A DNA stretch of 64,000 bases, from positions 112,054 to 176,053 of the forward strand of contig NZ_WHJG01000011.1 of the NCBI RefSeq assembly GCF_011682175.1, written 5' to 3'. Under the pieces are notes generated by a model that had not been told where the DNA came from, ran no database searches, and was given only the letters and a program-made list of their open reading frames with translations. Position numbers and translations under genes: made by a program. Of this stretch, positions 1 through 8,025 are shown one piece after another (within the stretch, counting starts at the first letter, position 1; every line of letters starts with the position of its first letter). This DNA comes from Massilia frigida. Lineage in GTDB: Bacteria; Pseudomonadota; Gammaproteobacteria; Burkholderiales; Burkholderiaceae_D.

Positions 1-83
1 GCGGACTGGAACGCGGCGGGCGCAAGCTCGCACAACCGGTCGTCGACGCCATCGTCGCAGGGTCCGATGTACTCGCGTCATGA
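1..83 (+). CDS. mdcE: malonate decarboxylase gamma subunit, 3' end only
   Basis: The third forward frame is open from the window edge and ends at the TGA at 81-83. Its 26 residues (GLERGG...VAGSDVLAS) resemble the C-terminus of MdcE, the gamma subunit of the biotin-independent malonate decarboxylase. The call rests mostly on the directly following mdcG, mdcB and mdcH genes. The last 17 bases overlap the start of mdcG, as is usual in this translationally coupled operon. Everything upstream lies outside the window. Confidence 0.6.
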   Translation, partial: GLERGGRKLAQPVVDAIVAGSDVLAS

Positions 84-711
84 CCAGGCCTGGCTAAGCG
101 ATGCCGGCTGGGCCGGCGCGCTCGCTGGCGCTGCGCCGGAACACGCGGCCGCCCTCGAACAATGGCGCAGCCATGACTGGCCCTTGATCGTCACGCGCCG
201 CACGCCGGATGCCGCCCCCGGCACACTGTGCCTGGGCCTGGCGCTGCCCCCGGATGCGGGCCGCAAACTGCGCATTGCTGTACTGGTAAACGAGCATGCC
301 GTGGCGCGCGTTGCAGCTGCGCTGCCGCTGCACGCCGCAGCCGCAGCGGCGCCGGCCCGGTGGGCCGGTCCGCTGGCGGCGCTGCTGGCCGGCGCCGGCC
401 CCATCACCCTGCGTGCCTACGGTTCCCTGGCCCTGCAAGCCATGACGGGCTTGAGCTATCTGACCGAATCGTCCGACATCGACCTGTTGTTCACGCCCGC
501 GAGCAGGCAAGAACTCGACGCCGGCGTGCAGCTGCTGCAAGCGCACGCACCGCACCTTCCGCTCGATGGCGAGATTGTTTTTCCGGGCGGCGCGGCGGTG
601 GCGTGGAAGGAATGGCGCGACGCGGCGGCCAACGACACAAGGGTGCTGGTCAAGGACGCCAACGCGGTGCGGCTGGCCACGACGGCCTCGCTGCGGGACC
701 TGCTCGGATGA
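67..711 (+). CDS. mdcG: malonate decarboxylase holo-ACP synthase (phosphoribosyl-dephospho-CoA transferase)
   Basis: This 214-residue protein transfers the 2'-(5''-phosphoribosyl)-3'-dephospho-CoA prosthetic group from its triphosphorylated precursor onto the MdcC acyl carrier subunit, activating cytoplasmic malonate decarboxylase. It carries a nucleotidyltransferase-like core around residues 138-165: a GSLALQ stretch, then a YLTESSDIDLLF segment with the acidic DID metal ligands. Length fits the MdcG family (about 200-220 aa). The ATG at 67 lies inside the end of mdcE, and the TGA at 709-711 overlaps the start of mdcB, so the genes are tightly coupled. Confidence 0.9.
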   Translation: MYSRHDQAWLSDAGWAGALAGAAPEHAAALEQWRSHDWPLIVTRRTPDAAPGTLCLGLALPPDAGRKLRIAVLVNEHAVARVAAALPLHAAAAAAPARWAGPLAALLAGAGPITLRAYGSLALQAMTGLSYLTESSDIDLLFTPASRQELDAGVQLLQAHAPHLPLDGEIVFPGGAAVAWKEWRDAAANDTRVLVKDANAVRLATTASLRDLLG

Positions 712-1583
712 TGGACACGCTCTCGCCTGCCACGCGCGTGGCCGATGTACGCCATTTCGCGCGGCGCGCCGCGCGCCTGGCCATCGCCAGCCTGTACGCC
801 GAACTGGCGCTGTATCCCAAACCGGGGCTGGTGTCGCTGGTCGACAATGGCAGCCACGCCGACATGAACGCGGCGACTTTCATGCGCAGCCTGTTCTCGC
901 TGCGGCATTACTTTCGCCTGATCTGCCAGGCGGGCGCCAACGGCGCACCGTTCGCCACGCTCAAGCGGCTCGGCATCGAGGCCGAGCAGCGCATGCTGCG
1001 CGCCACCGGCGGCATCAACACCCATCGCGGCGCGATCTTCAGCCTTGGCCTGCTGTGCGCCTCCGCCGGACGTGCCTGCGTCCAGGGCGGCCCGATGACG
1101 GCGGCGGCGCTGCAATCGCATCTGCGCGCGGGATGGGGCAAGGAGTTGGCACACCATGTGACACCTGCCGCCGAACGCTCGCACGGCTTGCGCGCGGCGG
1201 CCCTGCACGGCGCCAGCGGCGCGCGCCACGAAGCCGCCGAGGGCCTGCCATCGGTCTTTGGCACCGGCCTGGGCGCCTTGCGGCGCACGCTGGATGAAGG
1301 ACGCGGATCGAGGCAGGCGCGCATCGACGCGCTGTTCGCACTGATGATGCATGTCAGCGATACCAACGTGGTGCACCGTGGCGGACCGCAGGGCGCGGCC
1401 TTCGTGCGCATCCAGGCCGGCGCGTTCCGCCATGCCGGCGGCACCGCATCGAACGGCTGGGAGGCGCACGCGCTGGCGATCCACCGCGCTTTTGTCGAGC
1501 GCAACCTGTCGCCCGGCGGCGCTGCCGACCTGCTGGCGGCAAGCTGCTTCGTGCACGCGCTGACGGCGGAGCACGAACGGTGA
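708..1583 (+). CDS. mdcB: triphosphoribosyl-dephospho-CoA synthase
   Basis: MdcB (291 aa) condenses ATP and dephospho-CoA to the prosthetic-group precursor used by MdcG. It belongs to the CitG/MdcB family. The family hallmark is clear near residue 30-55: ALYPKPGLVSLVDNGSHADM, followed by the THRGAIFSLGLL segment near residue 105 and DTNVVHRGG near residue 220. An open frame extends upstream to base 228, but that part is antisense-like shadow sequence. The two adjacent ATGs at 708 and 711 sit exactly at the mdcG stop (ATGATG), so translation is coupled. Either ATG could be the start. Confidence 0.92.
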   Translation: MMDTLSPATRVADVRHFARRAARLAIASLYAELALYPKPGLVSLVDNGSHADMNAATFMRSLFSLRHYFRLICQAGANGAPFATLKRLGIEAEQRMLRATGGINTHRGAIFSLGLLCASAGRACVQGGPMTAAALQSHLRAGWGKELAHHVTPAAERSHGLRAAALHGASGARHEAAEGLPSVFGTGLGALRRTLDEGRGSRQARIDALFALMMHVSDTNVVHRGGPQGAAFVRIQAGAFRHAGGTASNGWEAHALAIHRAFVERNLSPGGAADLLAASCFVHALTAEHER

Positions 1584-2476
1584 CGCGCGGCCTGTTCATC
1601 ATGTGCCCGGGCCAGGGCGGGCAGCACGCCGCCATGTTCGACCTGGCGCGCACCGATCCGCACGCCGCCGCGCTGCTCGACCAGGCCGGGATCAGTCCCG
1701 ACCCGGCCACGCTGTTCGATAACGCCGTCGCCCAGCCGGCGATTGTCGCTTCCACGCTGGCGGTATGGGAAGCGCTGCGCGCGCACTTGCCAGAGCCGAT
1801 GCTCGCCGCCGGTTACAGCATCGGTGAAGTGGCGGCATGGTCGGTGGCGGGCGCGATTAGCCCGTCCGACGCGATTGCCCTCTGCCGCGTACGGGCCACG
1901 GCGATGGATCATGCGGCGCGTGTGGGGCCGCCCCAAGCGCTGGTCGCCATCAGTGCCCTGGCGATCGACAAGGCTGGCGCACTGGCCGCGCGCCACGGAT
2001 ACGAAATCGCGATCGTCAACGATGCCGATGCCTGCATTGCCGGGGGGCCGCAAGACAATCTCGCAGCGCTGGGCGCGTCGGTGGCGGCGGCAGGTGCAAA
2101 GCTCCAGCGCCTGCCGGTCGCGGTGGCGTCGCACACGTCGCTGATGGCGCCAGCCCAATGCGCGTTTGACGCGGCCCTGGCAGCGCTGCGGTTCGCCGCG
2201 CCGGCCTGCCCGGTGCTCGGCGGCGTGAATGCAATGGCGCTGCACACCGAGGCGCAGGCCGTGGATGCCTTATCGCGCCAGATGGTGCAGACGATCCGCT
2301 GGAGCGACTGCATGGATGCGGCGGTCGAAGCCGGCGTGACGGTGGCGCTGGAATTGGGGCCGGGCGCCGCACTCGCGCGCATGATGCAGGCGCGTCATCC
2401 GCACATGGCATGCCGCCCGGTGGCGGACTTTCGCAGCATCGCGGGCATTGCCGCCTGGGTCGGGCGGCAGGACTAG
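1580..2476 (+). CDS. mdcH: malonate decarboxylase malonyltransferase (epsilon subunit)
   Basis: The protein (298 aa) is a FabD-fold acyltransferase that loads malonyl from malonyl-CoA onto the MdcC carrier to prime malonate decarboxylase. The N-terminal PGQGGQH motif (about residues 10-16) and the nucleophile elbow GYSIGEVAAW (about residues 80-89, Ser as nucleophile) are intact, and a conserved His lies in the VASHTSLM stretch near residue 190. Translation starts with GTG at 1580, overlapping the mdcB stop by four bases. It is the last gene seen in the operon, and its stop lies only 7 bases from the stop of the convergent moaD. Confidence 0.92.
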   Translation: MTRGLFIMCPGQGGQHAAMFDLARTDPHAAALLDQAGISPDPATLFDNAVAQPAIVASTLAVWEALRAHLPEPMLAAGYSIGEVAAWSVAGAISPSDAIALCRVRATAMDHAARVGPPQALVAISALAIDKAGALAARHGYEIAIVNDADACIAGGPQDNLAALGASVAAAGAKLQRLPVAVASHTSLMAPAQCAFDAALAALRFAAPACPVLGGVNAMALHTEAQAVDALSRQMVQTIRWSDCMDAAVEAGVTVALELGPGAALARMMQARHPHMACRPVADFRSIAGIAAWVGRQD

Positions 2477-2483
2477 AGAAGCG

Positions 2484-2741
2484 TCAGCCGCCCGTCACGG
2501 GCGGGAAAAACGCCACTTCGGCGCCCTCTTCGACCACCTGGTCGGGGCCGCACATGACCTGGTTGAAGGCGGTGCGCAGTGGGCGCTGCTCGGACAAGGC
2601 CTGCGCCCATTTCTCGCCGCGCTCCATCAGGTGGCGCCGCACCTGGGCCACCGTGTCGATGCCTGGTGGCAGAGTGACCGTTTCCTGGGAAGTGCCGAGT
2701 GCTTCGCGCACGCTGGCGAAAAAACGCAATGTAATATTCAT
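2484..2741 (-). CDS. moaD: molybdopterin synthase sulfur carrier subunit
   Basis: MoaD (85 aa) is the ubiquitin-like small subunit of molybdopterin synthase. Its C-terminal Gly-Gly, present here as PPVTGG, is thiocarboxylated and donates sulfur to precursor Z in the MoaE complex. The protein begins with MNITLRFFASVREALG, typical of the family, and has normal length. It lies 6 bases downstream of moeA in the same operon. moaE, often the next gene in beta-proteobacteria, is absent: the convergent mdcH gene ends 7 bases away, so moaE must lie elsewhere if the pathway is functional. Confidence 0.95.
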   Translation of the reverse strand: MNITLRFFASVREALGTSQETVTLPPGIDTVAQVRRHLMERGEKWAQALSEQRPLRTAFNQVMCGPDQVVEEGAEVAFFPPVTGG

Positions 2742-2747
2742 CGATGC

Positions 2748-4004
2748 CTAATGCAGTAAATCGCTAAATGGGATGAAGCGCACGGTGTCGCCCTCCTTGA
2801 TGGCCTGGCCGGCCGGGTTGTCGAGCAGTCCGTCGCCCCAGACGGTGGACGTGAGCACGCCCGAACTCTGGTTGGGGAACAGATCGAGCCCGCCGGCGTC
2901 GTTGATGCGCACGCGCAGGAACTCATTGCGGCGGTCCGCCTTGGACCAGTCGAAATCGGCGCGCATGGCGTAGGCGCGCGGCTCCACCTTGCCGCTCACG
3001 CCTTGCAAACGCAGGATGAACGGGCGCACGAACAGCAAAAAAGTGACAAAGCTCGATACCGGATTGCCCGGCAAGCCGAGGAAAAAGGCCGAGCCGCCGG
3101 CGCGGTCGACTTCGCCGAAGGCCAGTGGTTTGCCCGGCTTGACGGCGATCTGCCACATGTTCAGGCGCCCTTCGGCTTCCACCGCCGGCTTGATATGGTC
3201 TTCCTCGCCGACCGAGACGCCGCCGGAAGTGATGATCAGATCGTTCTGGCGCGCGGCGCTGCGCAAGGTCTCGCGGGTCGCGTCCAGCGTATCGGGCACG
3301 ATGCCAAAGTCGCTGATCGCGCAGCCCAGGTTTTCCAGCAGCGCGCGCAGGGTGAAGCGGTTGGAGTTGTAGATGGCGCCCGGCGCCAGTTGTCCGCCCG
3401 GCGCTTCGCCCGGCATGGTCAATTCGTCGCCGGTGAAAAACACCGCCACGCGCAGCCTGCGAAACACTGGCAGGCTGGCCAGCCCCACCGACGCGGCCAG
3501 GCCCAGCTCCTGGCTGCGCAGGCGCGTGCCGGCGGGCAGGATGACGCCGCCGGCCTCGATGTCTTCGCCGGCGCGGCGTATCCATTCGCCCGCCTCGGGC
3601 GCGTGCCGGATCGTGACCGTGTTGTCTGGACCGGCTTCGCACTGTTCCTGCATCACCACCGCGTCGGCCCCTTGCGGGATCATGGCGCCGGTGAAGATGC
3701 GCGCGGCGCTGCCGGGAGCCAGCGGCTTGCCCACCGTGCCGGCCGGGATGCGCTGGGTGACGGTGAATGTGGCGGCGCCGCTGGCGCAATCGGCCGCGCG
3801 CACGGCGTAGCCGTCCATCTGCGTGTTGTCGGCGGAAGGCACGTCGATGGTCGAAACCTGGGCGGCGGCCAGCACACGGCCGTTGGCGCCCAGGGTCTGC
3901 ACGATTTCGGTATCGAGCACGGGACGCGCCGCGCCTTGCAGGAAGTCGAGCGCCTCGCGCACCGACAGCATCGGTGCGCGCTTCTGTTGCGGTTCGTTTG
4001 CCAT
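2748..4004 (-). CDS. moeA: molybdopterin molybdenumtransferase MoeA
   Basis: MoeA (418 aa) inserts molybdate into adenylylated molybdopterin to give active molybdenum cofactor. Recognisable landmarks are the MDGYAVR segment near residue 64, the PGAIYNSNRF motif near residue 208, the molybdate/nucleotide-binding TSGGVSVGEEDHIK loop near residue 257, and GLPGNPVSSFVTF near residue 313. Length is standard. The gene starts 4 bases after the stop of thrC and is followed 6 bases later by moaD, so the three probably form one transcript. Confidence 0.96.
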   Translation of the reverse strand: MANEPQQKRAPMLSVREALDFLQGAARPVLDTEIVQTLGANGRVLAAAQVSTIDVPSADNTQMDGYAVRAADCASGAATFTVTQRIPAGTVGKPLAPGSAARIFTGAMIPQGADAVVMQEQCEAGPDNTVTIRHAPEAGEWIRRAGEDIEAGGVILPAGTRLRSQELGLAASVGLASLPVFRRLRVAVFFTGDELTMPGEAPGGQLAPGAIYNSNRFTLRALLENLGCAISDFGIVPDTLDATRETLRSAARQNDLIITSGGVSVGEEDHIKPAVEAEGRLNMWQIAVKPGKPLAFGEVDRAGGSAFFLGLPGNPVSSFVTFLLFVRPFILRLQGVSGKVEPRAYAMRADFDWSKADRRNEFLRVRINDAGGLDLFPNQSSGVLTSTVWGDGLLDNPAGQAIKEGDTVRFIPFSDLLH

Positions 4005-4008
4005 GCCC

Positions 4009-5484
4009 TTACAAACCCGTGTTGGCGGCGATGTAAGCCTGCATTTGCGCCACGTCGGCCGGCATGACGATGAACTTCTGCGGCAGCGATTCGATATCCT
4101 CGAAGCCGGCCGGACGTTCGGCGTCCACGCCCAGCGCGTCGAGGATGGTTTCGTTGAACTTGGCCGCCAGGGCGGTTTCGAGCACGATCATCGGCACGCC
4201 CGGCGCCATGTACTGGCGCGCGACCTTGATGCCGTCGGCGGTGTGGGTGTCGATGGTGATGTCGAAGTCGTCCTGCACGTCGCGGATGGTGTCGAGGCGG
4301 TCCTTGTGGGTCGATTTGCCGGACGAGAAGCCGTAGTTCGACACCAGCTTGAATTCGTCGCCGTCGCTGCCTGGTTTACCCGACAGGTCGAAGCCGCCCT
4401 GGGTTTCGACCTTGTGGAACAGCGCGCGCACGCGCTCGGGGTCGCGCCCGACCAGGTCGTAGATGAAGCGCTCGAAATTCGAGGCCTTGGAAATGTCCAT
4501 CGACGGGCTGCTGGTGTGGAAGGTCTCGGCCGACTTGCGCACGCGGTACACGCCAGTGCGGAAGAATTCGTCGAGCACGTCGTTTTCATTGGTGGCGGCC
4601 ACCAGGCGGTCGATTGGCAAGCCCATCATGCGTGCGATATGGCCGGCGCAGATGTTGCCGAAGTTCCCGGACGGGACCGTGAACGAGACTTTTTGCGTAT
4701 TGTCGGTCGTGGCCGCCAGGTAGCCGCGGAAGTAGTACACCACCTGCGCAACGACGCGCGCCCAGTTGATCGAATTGACGGTGCCGATCTTTTGCTGCGC
4801 CTTGAACGGCAGGTCGTTCGAGACCGCCTTGACCAGGTCCTGGCAATCGTCGAACACGCCTTCGACGGCGATGTTGAAGATGTTCGGGTCTTGCAGGCTG
4901 AACATTTGCGCGCTCTGGAAGGCGCTCATTTTCTTGTGCGGCGAGAGCATGAACACGCGGATGCCCTTCTTGCCGCGCATGGCGTATTGAGCCGCGCTGC
5001 CGGTGTCGCCCGAGGTCGCGCCGAAGATGTTCAGTTCGGCGCCATCCTTGGCCAGGGTGTACTCGAACAGGTTGCCCAGCAACTGCATCGCCATGTCCTT
5101 GAAGGCCAGGGTCGGGCCGTTCGACAGCGCTTGCAGGATCAGGGTTTTGTCGCCGTTTTGTTCCAGGATGCGCAGGGGCGTGATGTCGGCGCTTTTTTCG
5201 CCTTTGCGCACGTTGCGGTAGACCTCGGCCGTGTAAGTCTTCTTGGTCAGCTTTTTGAGGTCCGCTTCGGGAATGTCGGTGGCGAACTTTTTCAGGATCT
5301 CGAAGGCCAGGTCGGCGTAGGACAGCTTGCGCCAGGCATCGAGTTCGGCCCCGCTCACCTGGGGATACTCGGCCGGCAGGTACAGGCCGCCGTCCGGCGC
5401 GAGGCCGCCGAGCAGGATGTCGGAGAATTGTTGGGGAGCTTGCGAAGCAGCGGCCTTGGCGGCGCGGGTAGACACGTATTGCAT
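4009..5484 (-). CDS. thrC: threonine synthase
   Basis: This PLP enzyme converts O-phosphohomoserine to threonine, the last step of threonine biosynthesis. The frame is open from 5541, but the ATG at 5484 (MQYVSTR...) is preferred. It matches the usual N-terminus and lies about 50 bases downstream of a perfect TATAAT, whereas the upstream start would lie at or before the likely transcription start. The 491-residue length fits the long class of bacterial threonine synthases. The PLP lysine is in the LAFKDMAM segment near residue 113, and the phosphate-binding SGDTGSAA loop lies near residue 158. hom, often the upstream neighbour in this lineage, is not here. Confidence 0.95.
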   Translation of the reverse strand: MQYVSTRAAKAAASQAPQQFSDILLGGLAPDGGLYLPAEYPQVSGAELDAWRKLSYADLAFEILKKFATDIPEADLKKLTKKTYTAEVYRNVRKGEKSADITPLRILEQNGDKTLILQALSNGPTLAFKDMAMQLLGNLFEYTLAKDGAELNIFGATSGDTGSAAQYAMRGKKGIRVFMLSPHKKMSAFQSAQMFSLQDPNIFNIAVEGVFDDCQDLVKAVSNDLPFKAQQKIGTVNSINWARVVAQVVYYFRGYLAATTDNTQKVSFTVPSGNFGNICAGHIARMMGLPIDRLVAATNENDVLDEFFRTGVYRVRKSAETFHTSSPSMDISKASNFERFIYDLVGRDPERVRALFHKVETQGGFDLSGKPGSDGDEFKLVSNYGFSSGKSTHKDRLDTIRDVQDDFDITIDTHTADGIKVARQYMAPGVPMIVLETALAAKFNETILDALGVDAERPAGFEDIESLPQKFIVMPADVAQMQAYIAANTGL

Positions 5485-5543
5485 AGAGTTGGTAGGTCCG
5501 TTTTGGCTAACAGCAGGGAGCAGAACAGTGCGATCGAACACTT

Positions 5544-5549
5544 ATTATA
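5544..5549 (-). promoter_or_regulatory. probable -10 box of the thrC-moeA-moaD promoter, with nearby palindrome
   Basis: Read on the minus strand, bases 5549-5544 are a perfect TATAAT, 60 bases upstream of the thrC ATG. No good -35 hexamer is visible at 16-18 bases. A perfect inverted repeat lies immediately upstream at 5570-5577 and 5582-5589 (CGAAATCG / CGATTTCG, 4-base loop), where an activator or repressor site could be expected. Confidence 0.45.
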
Positions 5550-6016
5550 GTGCGGCGCGCTGCGGGATGCGAAATCGGCCACGATTTCGGAATTTTCACC
5601 GGGTTGCACCGCTACCGGCTGGCAGGGCCGCACAGCTCCCGCGCAATGCCAAGTACGCTTTCCGGGATCGCCTGGCGCTTCAGCCGGCCCGCCTGCGCTG
5701 CCGCCCGGTTCGCTGCGCGCGAGCCGGCAACCTTCAGGAGCGCTGCGGTCCAGCCGCCAACCGGTGCACGGCGAATTCCCTCTTCATTTGATCATTTTCG
5801 GCAATCGAATATGGAATTATTCAGTTTATTCAAATCAAATGATTCAGCGATAAAGCCCAAATGCATATATATCGCATTCGGCAAAATCAAAGCGGTCACG
5901 ACAATATCATCGATGTCAATTTGTCGCAGATGCGCCACGTTTGATGCGAATCGCGGGTAGACGAAGAAAAAGGGAAATAGTACGATATATATAAATAAAT
6001 ACAGATAGCGTCCAAT
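5550..6016. other. intergenic stretch without a convincing gene; turns AT-rich after about 5790
   Basis: Open frames here are short and mutually overlapping: a forward frame of 136 codons at 5550-5960 with Arg/Ala-rich shadow composition, and a reverse frame of 80 codons at 5792-6034 with a hydrophobic start (about residues 11-26). The reverse frame begins inside the inverted-repeat arm of the element at 6017. It reads somewhat like a protein (ending in ...SFDLNKLNNSIFDCRK), so it could be the relic of a small membrane protein, but it has no visible ribosome binding site or recognisable family. The base composition from 5790 on is clearly lower in GC than the surrounding genes, which suggests acquired or decaying DNA. 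Confidence 0.5.
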
Positions 6017-6225
6017 GCATGTCGTTATACACATCTTTTTTTATAATAAAATCAACGACTTGCGCCTGACATCGGTAGGGCGCCGTCGACATGAAACGAC
6101 AGAGAATCAGTGCGGTTGATCTTAAAATACCCGCATTTCGCTTAATTTTTAGGCAAAACCTCATGGAAATCGCCGCCCCGGGTTGAAATGACGTTGCGCG
6201 GAAAAAGATGTGTATAACGATATGC
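6017..6225. mobile_element. MITE-like element of about 209 bp with terminal inverted repeats
   Basis: Bases 6022-6040 (TCGTTATACACATCTTTTT) are repeated as a perfect 19-base reverse complement at 6202-6220. With one mismatch the arms extend outward to GCATG at 6017 and ATGC ending at 6225. Directly outside both ends lies the same sequence: GTCCAAT at 6010-6016 and 6226-6232. Counting ambiguous edge bases, GCGTCCAATG is a perfect 10-base direct repeat at 6008-6017 and 6224-6233. Inverted repeats flanked by a 7-10 bp direct repeat, with no transposase gene inside, is the signature of a non-autonomous insertion. The interior has no coding capacity. The parent transposon family was not recognised. 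Confidence 0.6.
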
Positions 6226-6335
6226 GTCCAATGACATCACAATGCACAGTAATCTTTGTCACTTGTTCGCACTTACAATGTCCCGCCCTGCCACCAACCC
6301 TGATAACGCACCTATTTATCGACGGAGATATTGAA

Positions 6336-7043
6336 ATGTTACCATACAGACTTTATGCTACCGGCCTCATGATGGCCATAGGCGTGGCCGCCACCAGCAC
6401 TGCGCAGACAAATGCCGACCCGCCCTTATCAAAGGAAATACAATCCCGCATACAGGCCCAGGACGCCTTGTCTGCGCAAGTTGCCCCAATTAAATCCCAA
6501 GCCGATGTGATTCAATACATGAACATGGTTCCACCGCAATCGAATGCGATGTACCTGCTGTCACCGGCAGCCCGGGAACGTTTTGTGTCCAGCCTGACCT
6601 TCAATCAGCACGGTCTGTCAGGCTTCAGTTATGCCGACCTCCAGCGCGAGTTGCCGCCCGCGAAAATCGCCCGGGTGCTTCGCCTGTTCGGATCGGAAAG
6701 CTCGGCCACGACGATCCAGACCCAAGGGGGCACGAAAGCAAGGCCCGGCCGCCAGGAGTCCGGGCTGGGCGGTGACTGCGGAGGGTTCCAGCAAAGCGCA
6801 TGGGGCACCTGCGATAGCGGCGACGGTCCCATCGGCGGCGGCCTCCCGGGTGGCGTGCCCGGTGGCGCCGGTGGCGGCGGCGCCGGCGCCGGTGGCGGCC
6901 CATCGAAACCGCCTTCCGAACCCGTAGGCCAGGAACCGCAACCGAAACCCATGCCCAATGGCGATTACTGGAATTACCGGTGCGAATGGGGCGGCGGCGG
7001 GTGCGCGCACCAGACTAACAGTATCTGCAAAGCAAAATGCTGA
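6336..7043 (+). CDS. secreted hypothetical protein with Gly-rich linker and Cys-rich C-terminus
   Basis: The ATG at 6336 is chosen because a GGAGAT lies 7-12 bases upstream and a signal peptide follows directly (hydrophobic residues 7-20, Ala-rich cleavage region near residue 23). The upstream extension to 6210 would start inside the MITE arm. The 235-residue product has a helical N-terminal half, then a Gly/Pro-rich low-complexity linker (about residues 168-190) and a short tail containing four of the six cysteines (CEWGGGGC...SICKAKC). The other two cysteines flank GGFQQSAWGT near residue 150. No family was recognised. The stop overlaps the next gene by 7 bases, so this is probably the first gene of a three-gene operon. 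Confidence 0.6.
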   Translation: MLPYRLYATGLMMAIGVAATSTAQTNADPPLSKEIQSRIQAQDALSAQVAPIKSQADVIQYMNMVPPQSNAMYLLSPAARERFVSSLTFNQHGLSGFSYADLQRELPPAKIARVLRLFGSESSATTIQTQGGTKARPGRQESGLGGDCGGFQQSAWGTCDSGDGPIGGGLPGGVPGGAGGGGAGAGGGPSKPPSEPVGQEPQPKPMPNGDYWNYRCEWGGGGCAHQTNSICKAKC

Positions 7044-8017
7044 TCGCTGGACGGCGCTCCCAACGGGAACAGACTTCAACGGACGAGAATGCCACGACGG
7101 CCAGCTCCTCACGCTACAAGCTTCTTGCCGGTGCAGCACTTTTCCTGCTGTATTCCTGCGCCTCGGCCACCTCGGACGCGCAGGCCCGCCTGGATACGTT
7201 CTACGATGCTTCGGCAGCCGTCGTGCAGAGTGGCTTCCCTGAACACCGCAAGGCCGCCATGGTCGAAACGATCTTCAGCAGCCTGTTCAAGGAGCTTGGC
7301 GGCGCCATTCCGGATGAAGACCTGGTTCCCCTGTTTCAAGCAACGACTTCCGCGCTTTTTTATACGGTCGACAAGAAAAAACTGCCGCTTCTGGACGCAA
7401 TTTTTCGCCGTATGGCAACGCTGCGTACCGCCAAGACCGTCGATTACGAAAACATGTTGCAAGCTTATATAGCGCTTCGCGATTTCCAAGGCGCAAATGC
7501 ATTTTTGGCGCGTTACCACAAAGGTCCGGAAGACCGGCGCATCATTCCCATTGATTCCTTGCCGGCAGCCACAAAACACCGTACCGAATGGCAAGTTGGC
7601 GAAGCACCGCGCCTGATCCGGCGCCCTGTCAATATCCCAAATGGAACGTTTCTTATCGTGCTCGCCTCGCCCTTTTGTCACTTTGCAAGCGATGCCGTAC
7701 GGGCCATGGAAAATGATCCCGCGCTACGTCCATTATTGAAGAATCGCATCAAGCTGTTGGCCATCCAGGACTTGAGTTTCGATTATGATGCTTTCACTAC
7801 CTGGAATCGCTCGCACCCATCCTTGCCGTATGCCCTTATCCATAGCAGGCGCGAATGGCCCGAGGTAGCGAGCGCCATTCTCCCGACGTTTGCGTTTTAT
7901 CGGGATGGAAAGCTGGTGCAAGAATTTTCTCGCTGGCCGGAGAAAGGCAATATGACACAGATCTACCGTGGTTTCGGGCTTGCCGATCCCACCGTTGCCA
8001 TGGAAAGCAAGCGCTAG
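7037..8017 (+). CDS. thioredoxin-fold-like lipoprotein of unknown function
   Basis: The 326-residue protein has an N-terminal hydrophobic segment ending in FLLYSCAS (about residues 36-43), which reads as a lipobox with Cys 41 as the lipidated residue, although the n-region before it is unusually long. The C-terminal third resembles a thioredoxin fold: a beta strand and NGTFLIVLASPFCHFAS near residue 205, a helix, a second strand, and ILPTFAFYRDGKLVQEF near residue 290, with Pro in the cis-Pro position. It has only one Cys at the active-site position (FCHF), so it would act as a monothiol or purely structural module. It overlaps the preceding Cys-rich secreted protein gene, which suggests that protein as its partner. 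Confidence 0.55.
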   Translation: MLIAGRRSQREQTSTDENATTASSSRYKLLAGAALFLLYSCASATSDAQARLDTFYDASAAVVQSGFPEHRKAAMVETIFSSLFKELGGAIPDEDLVPLFQATTSALFYTVDKKKLPLLDAIFRRMATLRTAKTVDYENMLQAYIALRDFQGANAFLARYHKGPEDRRIIPIDSLPAATKHRTEWQVGEAPRLIRRPVNIPNGTFLIVLASPFCHFASDAVRAMENDPALRPLLKNRIKLLAIQDLSFDYDAFTTWNRSHPSLPYALIHSRREWPEVASAILPTFAFYRDGKLVQEFSRWPEKGNMTQIYRGFGLADPTVAMESKR

Positions 8018-8025
8018 CAGCAATC

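Noticed and set aside
3003..5550. Forward open frames of 354 and 575 codons opposite moeA and thrC
   Set aside because: Shadow frames; moeA and thrC have full-length family motifs on the reverse strand.
5550..5960. Forward open frame of 136 codons upstream of the MITE
   Set aside because: No ribosome site, composition changes abruptly from Arg/Ala-rich to AT-rich, and the first half is antisense to the thrC promoter region.
6840..6920. Gly/Pro-rich stretch as a collagen-like or PE-PGRS-like domain
   Set aside because: Only about 25 residues without a GxY register; it is better described as a flexible linker.
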